A stretch of DNA of 64,000 nucleotides from the NCBI GenBank assembly GCA_003864495.1, contig ML133503.1, positions 124,001 through 188,000 on the forward strand, in the 5' to 3' direction. Positions within the stretch are counted from its first letter, which is position 1, and every line of letters starts with the position of its first letter. Below are positions 1 through 14,726 of the stretch, in pieces. The notes beneath the pieces were generated by a model. The model did no database searches, was not told where the DNA came from, and saw nothing but the letters and a program-made list of their open reading frames with translations. The position numbers were made by a program, and so were the translations under genes. This stretch comes from Nemopilema nomurai. Its lineage: Eukaryota > Cnidaria > Scyphozoa > Rhizostomeae > Rhizostomatidae.

Positions 1-227
1 TTATCGGAGCATTTTCATTACAGTCTCTGTCCGCTTCACAAACAAAATGGAGCGATAATGATTAAGACGACTATATTTTGCTTATATATGCATTGTTTAT
101 AGGATTTTCAACTATAGTCAATTTTTTCACAAGGAAATAGCTATTGCGAGAAATCGCCTTTTGATCAGACAAAATTGAATAAAATTTAAGTCTTGGATCA
201 AGAAATGTGGCATTGGGTATTATCTAC
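1..227 (-). other. partial intron after exon 30
   Basis: AT-rich sequence following the exon 30 donor. No further spectrin exon is seen before the window edge. Confidence 0.8.
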
Positions 228-374
228 CTGCTCCAGTCGCTTTTTCGAGACTGCGTTGGATATGATTTCCGCCTGCAATGCCTGGTGTTTCAACACTTTA
301 CTCTGAAGACTCGACGGGTCTTTATACGATTCGTCGTTTGCTAAGGCCAATTTCTCTTCCGCCCACGAAAGAAA
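228..374 (-). CDS. SPTBN5: beta-heavy spectrin exon 30 of window (repeat 10 helices A and B)
   Basis: Acceptor gttgttttctacag, donor CAG|GTAGAT; 49 codons. It encodes FLSWAEEKLALANDESYKDP, then LKHQALQAEIISNAVSKKRL. Both the helix A Trp and the helix B KHQAL.AEI motif are present. The next exon lies beyond position 1. Confidence 0.95.
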
Positions 375-3300
375 CTGTAGAAAACAACATGTATCTTCAA
401 AACGGAAGAAAGGATCAAAGAAAACGAAAACAAACGAATCACTGTCTAATGCTTTGATACAACAAGAAGTAAAATTTACCTCTTTAACATCCGCTCTGAA
501 TTGTTGAAACTCTTGAGATTGCTGCAAAGCCCTCTTTCTTTGCTGTAGCAAATTCTGTATTTTATCAAGACTTGTTATTGCCTCGTCCTTCTTTGTTGAG
601 ATCCTAAATAAGAAACAAGCAGAAGCAGCTTCGCTTAAATATCGACTGGAAACGGAAACCAGAAGACTTGTAACACAGTTAGTGCAATCAGCCGAATAGA
701 AACAGTTTGACTTTGGTAGCAGGTTGGTGGTACAATAGCATCATTTGGGTTACTCGTCCCTAAAGAATCAGTTAGTTGAGAGGAAAGAATGCGTGAAGCA
801 AAGATGACCTAGAACCGAAGTTCTTCTTTATAAAGAATTGAACTGATCAATGCTTGTAACTGATCCATATAGATTTTCAATACAAAACCAGACAGCCTGA
901 TGTATATAGTTAAGCGAGGTGGAATCCATATGCGAGGAGTGACTACTGTAGTTTTCTTTCCAGTCAGCAAAAATAACGAAAGCGTTTTGACAAAAATCAC
1001 TTAGGCAGAAGGGAAAGCTTAGCAAAGTTTGACCTACATCGATGAATTGTAATGTCCCTTTTCTATCATTTCATCAGCATTTCCGACTATCTTCTTCAGC
1101 CTTTCTTCCAACTGTGCCACTTTTTGAGATATTTGCTCTACTTGCTTAAGTAGTGTGGTTACATTTTCCATTGAGGCCTTAGTTAAAGAAAATAGTGTTA
1201 TCGTCAAAGAATTTTTGAAAAACTAATATTCATAATTTTGGTTCAAATGTAGCGCTAAGTCTCTGAAGAACTAAAAAACTTGATATCTCAGTAAGAGTAG
1301 AACATAAACACTGATAAGTGGTATGATAAATCTAGCTGCCCTCCCTCTAAACGCAGCCTATAAACACCAAAAGAAAAAACTACCAATGATGTAAAGTCTC
1401 ACTGTAAACAAGAAACTTAACAAAGAGAATCATAAACTACTGAGAATCATTGTTGCAATCATTTTAAGGAAAACTACTTAGAATACAAAAAAGGCAAGCA
1501 GTAATTGGAACTACTTCACTAACAGCCAAACATAGACAACAAAAAGTAAGCAGATGTGTATGCAATTTGAAACGATGAGAATATTCCATAGTATGGAGAA
1601 TCAAGAACAAACGACTTTCTTGAGATAAACTTTCCTTGTTTTCTCCGCCGCTATTCTAAAAATTTACTTTAAAACTTCCGCGCTCTTTCTTAAGAAGGAT
1701 TAAGTCGCGTGAAAATAACGAGAAAACATTCGACAATTTCCATTCAAGGTTCTCATGTAAAGAGCCCCTAAATGCAACGATACAAAAAGATCAGCTTCAG
1801 TGTCAACAGGTGACTTGATCATAACAGTGTTGAAGGGACTATTCCTTTTCGGCTTCTCTATATTCTATACTTGTCTTTATATTGTATATTTCATCAGCCA
1901 CTGCAGCCTAAGATCTAGAGTTTTCCTGCCACACCACGGTCGGTGCAAAGACGGTTTTCAGACAGCCCAGTCAGCGAACCACATTGAAGAAATCAATTGA
2001 CAGTGTAACGACAGCCTAGTCACAACAAAAAGGCCTGCTTGTGCGATTCTCGACAGACGGTAGAGAAAAGCAGTGTGTCACCAATTGTTCGTGAAATTTT
2101 TTGGCTTTTAGGCCTTGTTGTCGCTTCAGTGACAGACACCATTAAACAGCCAGCAAGGTCAAACAGCTCTGTCATTCGGTACGTTTCGGTAGAAAGCATG
2201 ATTCGAAAGACAGTACGTCTAGTCATCGTGCAGCAATAACTTTGAAATGTTATGTTTCGGCACGTTCTAAGATATCTGTTCGACTTAATGGCATAAATAT
2301 GCACCGCCTGGTAACATTATAAGCGGATAATTCAGTTTACTGCATTAATAAGCAATAAGGAAAACGCTGCAAAACATATCGAAACAACATCGAAAGATGC
2401 AGCGAAACAAGTTCAAAAGCGAAACAATATCGATACATGAAACGACACAAGATCGAAAGGGGACACAAAGGATGAGGATATTTCTTGCTACATCCATGTA
2501 GAATCATGCTATGGTAGCAAAATCAATTCTTTACAGCAATAGACAAAAACTACAACAGCTACAACAGCAACAACAACAACAACAACAACAAAAATATTGC
2601 TACATGCAACACCATAGACTACAAAATGTTGCGAAACATTGCGCTCCAATTTGCAAAGAGCCGCAGCCACTTCGCTAGTCCACGGCCTTTCCATTAGAAA
2701 CAAGATCAAGCAGAAGTAAATGAGATCAACGGATACCACTGCCGATGAATACATCCGTAGACAGCTTAAAATTTGCTTCCAACAGATCACAAAATTGAAA
2801 CTCACTGTTACTGCATCATTGAGAAAGTCTTTAAAAAACCTTTTCCAAAAGGAAGTTCAAAAGGGAAATCGCTAAATTCAATTAATTAAATAATATAAGT
2901 TGATATGGATATTTAATCTCACCCCAGTGTCTTCGGTAGTTAACAGTTTCTGAACGATTGCTGTTCTTGAAATGAACGAGTCTGTGTCAGCGTAAAACAT
3001 CTGAAAGGTGTAATACCCTCAAAATATATTAAAAGGAAAACCACTACCCTTGAAAACTAATGTATATAATATATAATATGTAATAAAATTAATATGCTAC
3101 ACTATAATTTTTTGCTTGGTGCTTGCTTTTGTTCACCCACTTTGCGTTACTTCAAGCTATTACTTGCCTCCATAAATCACATGCCAATTATCTATGCTTC
3201 GTTTTCGTTTCTAGGTGAAAACGAATTTCAAAAAAAGCAAAACTACACTTACCAAGGCTTTTTTGCAGCAAGAGAGCTGAATTTCTCTAGCTTGCCACAG

Positions 3301-6300
3301 GTCTGGTACAGTCTTTTGAAGCATTGACAACTCATCTATGAGGCCGTGAACGTCTTCAGAGTTAACGCTTTTGGAAATGAGGGCTTGTCCACTTTTAATT
3401 AAGTCTGTAATCCTGAAAGGGTACAGGATTATTAATAGATAGATTAATACACGGAAAGAGAGAAGAAGGGAAAGATACTCAGGCAAGCAAAGAGACAGAT
3501 AGACAAAAGGACAGAGAGACAGTTAGACAGATAGACAGGAATACAGACAAACAGACAGATAGCAACTGGCATAACAAGTGAGCAATTAAATCAAAGTCGT
3601 AGGCAATTAGAATACCTTTGGAGGTTTGCCTTCATTTCCAAGGAGGCTTCGTTATGAACATTGAGAAGATCAATAACAACAGACAAATCTTTTGGAAGAT
3701 CCTTCTGTGAGAAACGATTGCTAGCATCTTTCGCCCAAACAACCTGCAGATAAAAGCAGTGGATTTATCCTTTGCATAAACTATGGCATCAGCAAAAAGA
3801 AAACGATTAAATTTTTGCATAAAGTTCTCCATGAGAAACAGCAACTGGTTATCTTCAGTAAATTGCTTAATGCAAGCATCTTCGCCAAGCAAGAGGCTAT
3901 TTACAAGCAACTCACCATGTCTCTGTAGTCTGCAAGAAAGCCTTGGTATCCATACGCTTCTTGAAGCATGGCCTTACGGGCAGCAGCTTTGGTCTGGAAT
4001 ACAGCAAAACGTGAAATCGACTTTAATGGATTCATGATGCAGTAACGCACCGTGGTGTGCAGTGTGTTCTTCGTAGAACAATTTAAATTGCATAGGTAGT
4101 TACCCTCGCGACAAAAAAAGGCGACTTATTTCCATATTTCATCTATATTGAGGCGATCATTGCGGCAAAAACAAGGCTACAGGGGGGCAGAAAAATCTAG
4201 TGCAAAAATTTACCAACGCAAATAGAATTGAAGAACATTTTAAAGCTCAGAGGTAAAAAAATTGGAAGGAAATACGCAGATTCCTTGAACGTGATCACAT
4301 TCTATTGCTTTTATTTGTTAAATATGGATCTCAAATCTTTTAAAAAGTTGCAAATCAAGCAGTAATTCTGAGACATGATCAAGTCCTTCGTGTGCAAAAT
4401 CATTTCAGTAACCATGTTAACATACATAATTTCAACTAAGCTACTCTAGAAAGAAATTACCATGAGCATCTCCCAGCAGACATAGACTTCCTTCTCCTTT
4501 GATAGGATTTCCGTCAAAGTTTTAGGCTGAGTATTTCGAAGGCTTAAAGAGAAAAAAGAGTGTTACCTGATTATGACATTTGTTATTAATGAGCTGCAGC
4601 AGTCACTATTCTGAAGATCCACGTGCCGCAAATATACTAAACTAGTGTCTTGAAAACACCGAGAGCTTTTTTGCAGGATCAGCACACGACAGAAGAGCAG
4701 ATTAGGAAACATAGCATAGAAAGGTAGGTCAGGGTAGATTGGAGTAGACTTAGGGCAGAATAGAATAAAATAGAGTATACTAAAGCAGGTTACAGCAGAA
4801 CAGAGAAGGGTTTCAGTAGATAAGGGTCAAATAGAGCAGAATAGAGTAAGTTAGAGCAGAATAGAGTAAGTTAGAGTCGAATTGAGTCCGTGGCAGTCAA
4901 GAAAGAAAATAATGTTGTTAAATGCAGTGGAGGGTACAAAACATCACCAATATTAGATGTCTTGACCAATTGTCAATGTGTTCTTCCAGCAAATTTGTAG
5001 CTTTACATAATATTAAAAACAAATGGATCGGAAACAAAGAAGAGCGTCAAAAAGGATTACAATGTAGAAATAAAATGTTTTTCCCTCCAATACATGCAAT
5101 GAGAATATATTTGTCTTAAAGCACAGATCAGATACAGTTATGTTTGCCAAAAAAAATTGCTTAATAAACCTTGTTGAGTCTGCTTTCAACTGTTTGACTT
5201 TATCGCCAATCGCAATTACCTCCAGCTCAAAATTCTAAAGTGAAGAATAAAAATCTGAGGTCGTGTCATGACGTGCAAACATGGAAGGAAGGTTCATGTC
5301 GATAAGAAAAGCCAAGGCATTGATAACGGAATTGATTCTCCACAACTCAACTTTCGTGAGATTAGAAATGAGAACAGAGCCGCACAAAAGTCCACATCGT
5401 GTTCCTACGCTTCCTTCTAAATCGCGCTTCTTATTCGCAACGCCAAGAGGCAAAAATGACACAGCTCACTGATTCACGTTCAAGCACACACGGCAGAGCT
5501 GAAGACATATATTCAACTAGTTGAAAACGTGGGTAGAAAGATAAGTTGTCGCTTTAGCAGCCATAGTCAATATGTTACTGGGTAGTTTTATACAAAATAG
5601 GCAAGTTCCCTTGAAGAAAAATGGTATTAGACTGATGCTTTGACCTCCCGAAAAGCTGTCGCCAACACTTCCACGCGTAAAAACTCATGCCTGACACATT
5701 CGAGCAAAGATGAGGTGCCATTAAAAATGGATACTTTCTCTTCATTAAAAAGCTCAGCTACGTTGTCTGAAACTTAGTCCTGATAGTGTAGAAAAAATTC
5801 ACGACTCAGCAACAAAATGAGAACTCTCTTTGAGAACTCCCACGGCTCTTTGTACAAAAATAAATACCAGATGATGTCAAAATACGATTCTATAGAAGGA
5901 AAATCTTCTAGGAAGAAGCTAATTACTTGATGTTTTTTCTGTAGAATTCTGATCATTTCTTGGTCTTTTCCAACTGGCGTCTCGGATATTTGATTAGACT
6001 TTTCAACTATCCAGCTTTTTACTTCATTGCACAGTTTTGAAAACATCTCAACGCTGATGGACATAATAGTACATTAACACGAGTAAAGAATAACAGAAAT
6101 AACACCTTCTGACTTACCTTAAACGAAAGTAAGAAAAAGTCTCGACTTTGAAGATGAACAAAATAACAATCATTTTCGCATTAAGCAACACGTTTTCATA
6201 GAACGGAAATGTGAGATCCTAATTACTGTACAAAAAACTACAAAACCTTGCAGTCAATAAAAAAGCGATTTTAGATTTAGCTAGAAACAGATGAAAAGAG

Positions 6301-9300
6301 GAAAGACAAAACTAATGAGGAAGTGACGCATTCCAAAAGATGCTTTTGCTATAATAGTGAGCAAGTGCTTTATGGTACAGAACTTCACAATAGCTAGAAA
6401 TACCGGAACCAGTTATTGCATACTTAAAGTACTTCTTTGTAGACAGAAAGAGTTCGTCTTTCCCTTAGGCTCTTCTAAAATTTAGGTGTAAAATGACAGT
6501 GATTGGTCATTAACATGCTCCTCTTACCACTCTGTAGTGTCTTAAATCCGCAACTTCTATTAAGCTTTTCCTTAAACTCTCTGAAAGTGTCTTTTTGGAA
6601 CATCAATCAAAAACCTGTGACATAATGATTATTTCAAACATACCCATGGCTCTTTATAAGGTCTTTCTCTCTTGATTCCTTTATCATCTCTAATTCTCTA
6701 TACCTTTGCGGAAAAAACACAAGCATTGTAACTAAACTCTGATTCTCCAACGGATAGACCAAGAAAGAGATATAAGTTTGAGAGACGTCGAATTTGAAGG
6801 GGCCAAGTCACTGGCAAGGAAAGCGTCTAACCTCTGCAGCATCGAATCAAGTCTCTTCTTGACATCGTCCGTATACTGCGAAGTTCCTCTTCTAATTATA
6901 TCTCTGCCTTTCTGCTCCACTTCCTTGTACAACTTTTCATTGGCCGAGATTTCTCGATCGGTTCTCTATACCAAAAAAACATTGGGACTTTATAAATATT
7001 TCAATTGAAAAACGGATCATGATGGTGCTGAAACTTTGAAAGAAAATTACGAAAAGTATCTTAGAGAACTGAAATCGGCTCTGTCAATTCAGACCGATGC
7101 TTTAGTATGAATTAGGAAAATCAGTGAGCATCGTTTTTCCAAAACTGGTTTAGTTTCGTCAGCCTTCAGTGCTTTTTCTTAAATATGCATTGCCCAATTT
7201 TACTGCCAGCAGGCTGACCCTAATGCTGGTTCAGGCACTGCGATTAATCACTTTTCCTGTAGTCATCAGAGAAAATAAGCAGACAAAGGCACTTTCACGC
7301 AATGAAAAAGAAGTCGTTTGACAGGAGAGGATCCGGTCACTTCCTATCACCTGCACTTTTGACTAGATAAGAATCGCCAAGCATAGGAAATGGAATTCTA
7401 AAAATAACGGCAAATTCTACCGGCGAAGACTTTCCCATGATAACAGCATCAATATTCAGTTCCAGAAAGATAAATGCATAGGCTACACAATTCTCCAAGG
7501 ATGAGTGGAGATTGCATACAAAAACCCTTTGAAAATTCCAAAACCAAGCACACAACTGAAATTAGCCTTCGTTGAACTAGACACCAGAACAAATCAAAAA
7601 ATTTCCCAATCAACTCTAAGGAAATCTTGGATTGAAAAAGGTGTGTAAGCAATTTTATTTTTGGAGTCTGTCTTTGAGAAAAACGGCAGAAGAAATACGC
7701 CCACGTAAAGGAAAGGATATACGCGTGAAACAAATACCAAGATAAGTGGGTTTTTACGTGGCGAGCAATATAAATTTTACCTCGAGTAACATTTTGATCG
7801 TTTCAAAGTCGATGTTTTCCGTAAACGATGTCCACCTATCCAAATAACGAATCTGAAAATAAAACATTTTATCAGCTGGCGAACGATATTGCAGAATAGA
7901 ACGTTAAGAACATCTACAACTCACCTGACACTTAGAGGTTATGAATGCGTTCCACCTATTCTTATCCGTGAGTGAATAAATGGCGCTATTGTGAAAAATG
8001 CTTGACCTTTGAACTTTCTAAGATTGGTGCCGTGACCTCAACAAAAATGACTCCACTATTGATTGACAGCAAAATGTAGCGATTCCTCTGAGCAGGTTAG
8101 CATTGTTAGATAAGAACGTAAACATATTGACATTTTAAGTTAATGGTTTAAGAGAATGTATTGAAATGAAAAAAAAACAGTCGTAAATTAAATAAAGATA
8201 ATGAGCATGCTCCACTTATTTTTTGACCATGCATGGTCCTGCCTCAATCAGAGCAAAGACCTATGCAAGGACTTGCCTGGCTGGACTCAAATCATAATAA
8301 TGCTTCTACTAAAGTGAACGGTATGCATATGAACGGTAGGTATCGACCCAACAGAATATCAAAAAATAGAGCACTACCATTATCAAGGGGCCAGAAACAA
8401 AAGATAATCAATAGTGAACAAATATGCACTTGACTTGGAAGAGACTGTGGAACCTTGGCACTTGCTCATATTAGGCTAGCTTTAAGAAAGTGAATGGGCG
8501 AAAGAAACATTTGTATTTGTGATGTCTCCCTAGGCGAGATTTCAAGTGTTCAACTTTGTTGTCAAGGAAGCACATTTCCATTCACATTAGCAGAGATGCG
8601 TACAATTTTTGGTGGTACGGATTTGAAGAACATGGAATGATTAGAGCCTAAACAACTTTAACCTAAACACCATAAGAAGAAAAACCAAAACCAGACGCCA
8701 AATTTGCTCTTAAACTGATGCATTTACATAATGCTATTTCAAAGGTGATAAGTGAAAACGCATAATGCATGAAGGCAGAAATTGCTGAATTGATTTTCCA
8801 CAAAACCAGCAAAAGATATAAAACAGGTAAATGAGAAAAACTAATAATTTTTCACGCCTAAAAGATAAGTTAAAGATGACAGGCAGAGAAATTCGCGGTT
8901 ACTATTTACGCAGAGATGAAATTATTTGTCAACTGCTAAATTTTTAATAAAATATTTAAGAATGGCTGATCATTAGTGATTTCAATGAGCTCAACTAAAA
9001 AAATGATGTAAATGATCATTCACTGGGTATTTTCACATTAGTTAGAGAATAACATGATATGATGCTGTTCAATCCAATGAAAAATATAAAAATTGCAAAA
9101 TGATACTTTAGTTGACAAAGATAAAGAAGGTTGTCTTTCAGCAATGGTCGAAAACGGACCCCAGAAATGCTCAAATGTTCAAACGGCTGCAAGTGGGGAA
9201 TGCCTTCCCTTCACACGCTAATAAGCACCCGTTACTATTGAAGTCCTTATTTTGAAAGGCGTCTTGCCAAAAAGCTGTAGTTTTTTAATGCCTTTGTGCC

Positions 9301-12300
9301 TATCAATAACTATACACACATCTAGGATCTCCGTGTTGATGACTACAGGCAGTGCCTTATTTCCAAACGCATCAACCCTGTACGAACGAGAGCCTTACGG
9401 AAACGAGTTGAAATCTGAATCATGAACAAAGGGGCATCTTTTGAGCACTGTATCTAAAATATATAAAACTTTATTTCACTACCAAAACAAGAAAATCCAC
9501 ACAAACAGACTGTTCTTTGCTAAAAACTGTGGTCATATACTGCAACATTACTTGATCGCTATCAGGTTTATCGAGTCAAATCATGTTAAATAATTTAGGG
9601 AACGTCTCCAAGGTAATTACAAGCCGAGAGCTTTGCAAATACTACTTCTGGTATTGCTGATAAAGATTAAGGTTTCTTCAAATCGACCAAATCTATTTTA
9701 TCTCTTGAAACAACGCCACTTAAATATGGGCGAGGCTGTCCATCATGACCGAAGACTCGATCTTCACGAAACGATATGATTGAATTTTCTTTATCGCAGT
9801 TAGATGCCTTCAAGCATTTCTTCCCTTGCTCTTCCTACATTCAAAGGGTAGTCAATACCGAATCGTAAGTTGCTATAGAGGGGTGGAAAACCCTTAACAA
9901 AACCGCACAACTTTGTGTATAGAAATTATGACAGCTTAAATCTACAATCAATCCCACGAACAGCTATATTGGTTCACATTTTGTTTCATTGTTGTTTTCT
10001 TTTTGGTGTGCGGACGCGTTTGTTAGGCCTTGCAAAGGACATGAAGCAAACGGTAAACTTCTCTTGAAGTCAGAGATTCTACCAGAGATTAATAGGCTAC
10101 TAAGGATTTTAATCTTTTAATTTTTGCCAGTGAGGGAGTTTCTCATTTCCTGGAAAAATAACAGCTTCGAATGGTCTGGTAGATTTGAGTCTACGTTTCA
10201 GATTTGGCACTATTCCGTTCAGAAAAACGAACGAAAAGCATGGACGTATACCTCCTGGTCAATGGAACAAAAAGTCGCCTTGGACTCGGACTTTCAGGAA
10301 GGATTAGCTACTAGCCTAGTCTGTGTCAACATGTATGCAAACAAGACTTTATTTGTCGCGTCTTTCAAAAGACCAGCCGGATCATGGTTGCTTTTATCCC
10401 TGGAATAGATTAGAAATCACTTCTTCTTTGATAAAAGTCATTTGTCAAACATTTCTTTGGCTACTCATTCAACGTAGATAGGCATCCTCTAGAAAATCGA
10501 ACTTTTGCCTCCACCAGGGAAAAAAGTAAAACTCAAGACTTAAAGTGACAACTGAAACCATTGACCAAGATACGAAAGTCTTAATTGCTTTTCAAGGAAT
10601 GTTTGACTTGATCTCCAAATGAGGGACAGAAAAAGGCCTTTGGGCTAACAGCTTTGAGCAAACTTGTAGACGTCGATCTCTTGTAATGGTTAGCTCACTG
10701 ACACTGTCTCCAACACCAGAAAGAAATTAACGATCATGTTTTGGAAAAGAACGAATCAAAAGAAACCCACCTGATCCTCAATCCAGGCCATAACTTGATC
10801 ATAAACTGAACAAAAATCAAAGAACTTCAGTGCTTCGCTTAACTTTATGCCACGCTCCTAGAAATGAGAAAAAACAATTTTCATTTACTTGAGGATTTAT
10901 AGAAACCCTTAACTATTAATAGCCATTTAACGACGACGAAAGAACCGAAATTCTTCAAGCACGGGTGCGAAGACAAACTAACAGCCATGCTAGGAAGGAC
11001 GTTCTGAGCCCCTTTGCTTCAATGGGACTAGTTCAAACCTTTGCCAGAGCCTTGACCTACGTAGGTGCTTTAGGCCCTTTTCACACGATACCGGATTCAC
11101 TTCTTATCGGATCGCTTTTCATATCGGATAGGCCTTCTGTTCACACGATGACGCTTGAATCCGATACGCTCCGTATCGTTTTTGCGGAGTCAAACCATTC
11201 CGCTGTCAATGTGGAATGGAATCATATCGGATCGCTTTTGAGCTCGTGTGAACGCGTGAATCCGATACGGTTTCGCTCCGGAACCTCTGTTTCGAAATGA
11301 CAGCTTCTACGTTGCCAGGCTACTGCATTAAAGACAATAGATTATGGGAGCGCTGTTGGAGCGTAGCGTCATCGTGTGAACAGGAGTGAATCCGAATCCA
11401 GAGCCTAATATTCGTATCGGATTGGGTCAGTGAATCCGATACGAAATGAATCCGGTATCGTGTGAACAGGGCCTTAATCAGGATAGTTTTCTTGAGAACT
11501 ACTCTCGTCAAAAATGCGTACAGTTCTTAGCATTTTCTCACTTCCATCACACTAACAACAACGCCTAGAAGATTGTCGGTGCGCGGTCGACACAAGCAGA
11601 TATTTGTTGACAACTTCTGTGAGAAATGAAAGCGCGTGAGAGTCAGAGATCCAACAGCTGTCAACCCTTAGATTTCCCAAGTGAGAATACGGAAAACGCC
11701 AGAGTATCGCAGATTTGCCTAAAGTTCAAAGCGATTTGCTACCTCGTTTAATAATTCACGTAAATTCAGCTATTTGCTTTCAGTCTTGTCTTACAAACCT
11801 CGGCAGCTGTTTTCAACTTTGAGTAAGAGATCACGATCGCAAGGTGTCTGGTCGTGACATTTTCCCTATCGAAGTGTTGAGTAAAACGTGGTTTTCTTTC
11901 CCGCTTCTTGTCTGAAAGACGAATAATGACATGTGAATGCGTCTCAATGTCACCGTTTCGCAATGTAATATTTGCACCACACCTAACTACAGATTAGAAA
12001 CAATAAAGTGACGAAGAAAAAAGACTAATCGAAGATTGATATTTTGAATGAGATTTAGGAACTATGATACTAACCAGCTAATAAATCTATTGTATCGGCT
12101 GAAAACACCTCAACATGAATATAAAGACACTCCCTCTACAATGATTACACGGAAAAGGTGGGGTTGGTTGATTTCCAAGTAAAGTGAGGGTTCTGAGCTA
12201 CCTTTGAGACTATTCCTGAAATAAGCAGCTTTTGATGCGAAAATCACCAATAATGCAAAATATTTAATCAAGCAATTATTCTGACTTTGGTGGATTTTTG

Positions 12301-14690
12301 TGGATCTAATGTAGCAATCAGAAAAATGAATCATTGAGATTGCGTTCCGAAGGAAACAATTGTAAAAAAGAAAGCATATGTGTGGGGAAAGAAAGCCATT
12401 CGCATATAATATATATTGCTACTTTTCCGAGAAGGAAGCAGCAATCGTCATCTTTTCGGAGAAGGAAGTAGTTGTCAATTCTCTTACGATCGGACGGGTT
12501 TAAAGCAATAACAAACTCACTTGATCTCCGAAGAATCGAGGATGTTCGCTTCGCTCTTTTATCGATCGATTTCTCTTTGGACTTCCTCTCAACTTTCACC
12601 CTTTTCATCTTCTTCTTCTTCACTTTCACATTCTCCACGATTTTAACCTTTTCTAAAACAGTCTTCCTGAAGATTTTGGGCTCAACCTCTTTCACGTATG
12701 TAGCCGGAACATAGCCACTTTCCTTGTTACTCACCCGCCTAAGAAATTAAAACTGGTCAATGCAAAATATGTACCCTATCCTTCTATCTTTTATTGTAGA
12801 GTTTTTGCCAATTTGAAAAAACAACACTTTTTCCACTGCTTTCCACCAATCTTTTCCCTATTTTGTCTAAAATGCTTATAATAATAATAGATCATAAACG
12901 AAAACAATCACGATAATTATTAAAAGTTATAAATAATTATCATAGATATTATTTAAACGGTTGCAATTCACCACCTACATTGGAAAGACCAACGACTTGT
13001 TCGACCTTTTAACCCCATCACTCAACAACTTGTAATTCAAAAACTATCTAATGACATAAAATGCAAACACAAAACCTGACGCTCCACCAATCATCGTTTG
13101 TTTTCGCAGCCAAGTAGAAAAGCTAAAAAGGCATACAGTACAGTTTATCAATGTTTGCAGCGAACATTCTTAACACATTAGACAATATTATTTGCTGAAC
13201 GAACATTTAAACAATACAGTCAGCCACAAAAGCAAGAAAGCAGGCTCTAAATAACATACCGCAGCCTCTACATAACATACCGCAGGCTCTACATAACATA
13301 CCGCAGCCTTTACATAACATACCGCAGGCTCTACATAACAAACAGAAGGCTTTAAAGAACATATAGCGGTCTCTACATAACATACCGCAGCCTTTACATA
13401 ACAAACAGAAGGATTTAAAGAACATATAGCGGTCTCTAAAAAACATACAGCAGGCTATTCCTTTTCCAAGACGGACAGGGAAGATTCATTTGAAGGATGT
13501 TCCAACAGCAGTGTCGATATGAATAAGGAAAGGTAGAAGATTTAATCGACGATTGAAAAACACAATAACAATATGCAAGAAAAGATCGATCAACAGCTTT
13601 CAGTTTTTAACTCACCTCTCCCTTTTTCATCGACAGGCCATCTCCGACATACGCATATTTCGCCATAACTTGGGGAACTTTGATTTCCTTGATTACTTTC
13701 TGCTCAACCTCTTTTTCGACTGGCTCTTCGTCTTCTGTTTCAGTTTCAACCTCGATTTCATCGCCGTCCGTCTGCTTTGAGGGAGGCTGTGGGTGAAAAG
13801 GACAAAAAATATCTCATGCAGCTATAACATGTTGTCTCTTCGCTTGACTGCAAAGAACAAATATAAGCGCTTCTTGGAGGAAAGGTATAGCTTTCTATCG
13901 CTGGCCGTCAACACAAGAACATGCTGCGAAATACGCGAAAATTTACATCGAAAAAAGATCATATCGCAAGGTCTAAATCATAAAGTCTAAACCTATACGA
14001 AAAGATGTCGAAAAATACGCGAAAGTTTACAGAAATCACATTGATGGAGAGAACCTGATTTCAAAAAATGCTTAGTAAGAAAATGATTGAATAGAAAGAT
14101 AGCTTGATATGAATCTCTTTTTTTCGAAAGTAGCCTGATACACTTGTTTGCCAGCATTAAAATTTATCCGATTTCTTCGAATCATCTTTTTTGGTAAAGA
14201 GATCAAGCACATCAACTTAATCGAACACACTGAAGTCACAAAGGACTTAAACCATGATTTACAAATACTTACAAAACCTGCACATAAATTAGGAGATAGG
14301 CGAAAACATTACAGGCGAATTAAGACAGTTATCGCAAACAAGTGCTGGATGGGTTGTTATGGGAATCCAGAATATTCCACTGTACAGAGTGTGCAAGAAT
14401 CAAACTATCGTGAATACACGAGATCGTGACATGCCGTCTAGTCACTTAGCCAAATATATTTACTTAGGTAAGAGATGAAGAATAGGTGATTTATAATTTG
14501 TTCAAAAATCATCAATACAGTGATTGACTGTTTGATTGATTGATTTAATGACTGATTTATTTGTAGATTTGTTTATTGATTTTAAGATTGATTTGTAGTT
14601 TCGTTGATGATTTATTGATCGATTGATCGATTGATTGAATGAATAATTGATCGAATAAATGATTGATTGCTCGATTGACTGACTGATTGG

Positions 14691-14726
<36 letters not shown>

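Larger units (their letters stand above)
3994..7780 (-). other. short introns around exons 18-23
   Basis: Non-coding gaps at 3994-4460, 4543-5169, 5235-5926, 6146-6527 and 6966-7780. Apart from the AGAGTAGAATAG repeat I see no gene, RNA or element in them. Confidence 0.65.

Noticed and set aside
2600..2700. Minus-strand exon-like peptide (TSEVAAALCKLERN) resembling a spectrin helix
   Set aside because: No in-phase acceptor, and exon 27 (EDTG) joins exon 28 (ASMENV) perfectly without it.
10965..11300. 111-codon plus-strand ORF
   Set aside because: Most of it lies within the 401-bp MITE and reads through its TIR; not a gene.
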